Shown here: in pieces, positions 5,576-5,797 of the stretch
Position numbering within the stretch: the first letter of the stretch is position 1
Layout: the number at the start of each line of letters is the position of its first letter
The notes under the pieces: model-generated
Seen by the model: the letters and a program-made list of their open reading frames with translations, nothing else
Databases searched by the model: none
What the model was told of the DNA's origin: nothing
Program-made: the position numbers and the translations under genes
Assembly (NCBI GenBank): GCA_022758945.1
Contig: JAEMQE010000040.1
Location: 1-5,797 of the forward strand
Source: Lentimicrobium sp.
Lineage (GTDB): Bacteria; Bacteroidota; Bacteroidia; Flavobacteriales; Flavobacteriaceae
DNA: 5,797 bases
Direction of reading: 5' to 3'

Positions 5576-5797
5576 TTAGAATCTATACCCAATATTAATC
5601 ATATAACGATACCCTAAACTAGTGGTACTTCTTGAGCCAGTCTTTTCAAATTCACCATTACCATCACCCACACTGCCACTGTAGCCAGGGAACTTATCCT
5701 TTAATGCCTGATTGAGTTTTTCTAAAAATAATTGTCTCTCTTCATCTGTTAAATTTCCAGAAACACCTGCTTTAACTTTGTATCCTGCAACACCAGG
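5576..5797 (-). CDS. C-terminal end of a probable outer-membrane beta-barrel protein (partial)
   Basis: An open minus-strand frame runs from the right edge to a TAA at 5576-5578 and encodes the last 73 residues of a gene whose start is outside the window. The fragment begins P-G-V-A-G-Y-K-V-K-A-G-V. It continues with a charged helical segment L-T-D-E-E-R-Q-L-F-L-E-K-L-N-Q-A-L-K (16-33), then a Gly/Ser-rich loop, and closes with alternating aromatic residues G-Y-R-Y-M-I-N-I-G-Y-R-F. A final amphipathic strand ending in Phe is the C-terminal signature of outer-membrane barrels. The family cannot be named from this fragment. The spacing of 46 bp to the following lipoprotein gene, with the same strand and no hairpin between, suggests co-transcription. 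Confidence 0.65.
   Translation of the reverse strand, partial: PGVAGYKVKAGVSGNLTDEERQLFLEKLNQALKDKFPGYSGSVGDGNGEFEKTGSRSTTSLGYRYMINIGYRF

Noticed and set aside
5366..5617. Plus-strand open frame of 83 codons
   Set aside because: It runs antisense across the lipoprotein start and the barrel gene end, with no promoter and no recognisable protein features.

Overview
The window looks like a chromosomal segment of a Flavobacterium-like member of the Bacteroidota. The DNA is AT-rich, and all seven genes end in TAA. No convincing Shine-Dalgarno sequences are visible. Several upstream regions carry the Bacteroidota -7 element TAnnTTTG, and the proteins are envelope types common in flavobacteria. The genus is an inference from these traits; no rRNA or other marker is present.

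All seven genes lie on the minus strand, so transcription runs from high to low coordinates. In that order they are: the C-terminal end of a probable outer-membrane beta-barrel protein (5576-5797, cut by the window edge); a Gly/Tyr-rich DUF4136-like lipoprotein (4906-5529), probably co-transcribed with it and closed by a strong intrinsic terminator (4837-4882); an Omp85-type (BamA/TamA) outer-membrane barrel without POTRA domains (3487-4737), with a near-consensus promoter almost touching its ATG; a small secreted helical protein that may be Spy/CpxP-like (2844-3326), with its own promoter and terminator; a META plus NlpE-N two-domain lipoprotein (1912-2679); a six-TM potassium-channel-like protein with the TTTGYGD filter (1007-1711); and a ZIP-family metal transporter (137-874).

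Except for the first pair, the genes look like separate transcription units 132-200 bp apart, several with their own -7 box or terminator. Every protein is predicted to be exported or membrane-embedded. The likely theme is cell-envelope maintenance and ion or metal handling: surface lipoproteins, outer-membrane barrels, an NlpE-type lipoprotein near a CpxP-like protein, a K+ channel and a divalent-metal transporter. This is co-location rather than proof of one pathway.

I see no mobile element, CRISPR array, tRNA, rRNA, phage gene or defence system, and no gene-free stretch longer than 200 bp. The region reads as ordinary core or semi-core chromosome. The points most worth checking are a possible leaderless transcript for the Omp85-like gene, the variant metal-site motifs of the ZIP protein, and several palindromes or repeats in intergenic DNA. 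I found no strong evidence of a previously undescribed multi-gene system.
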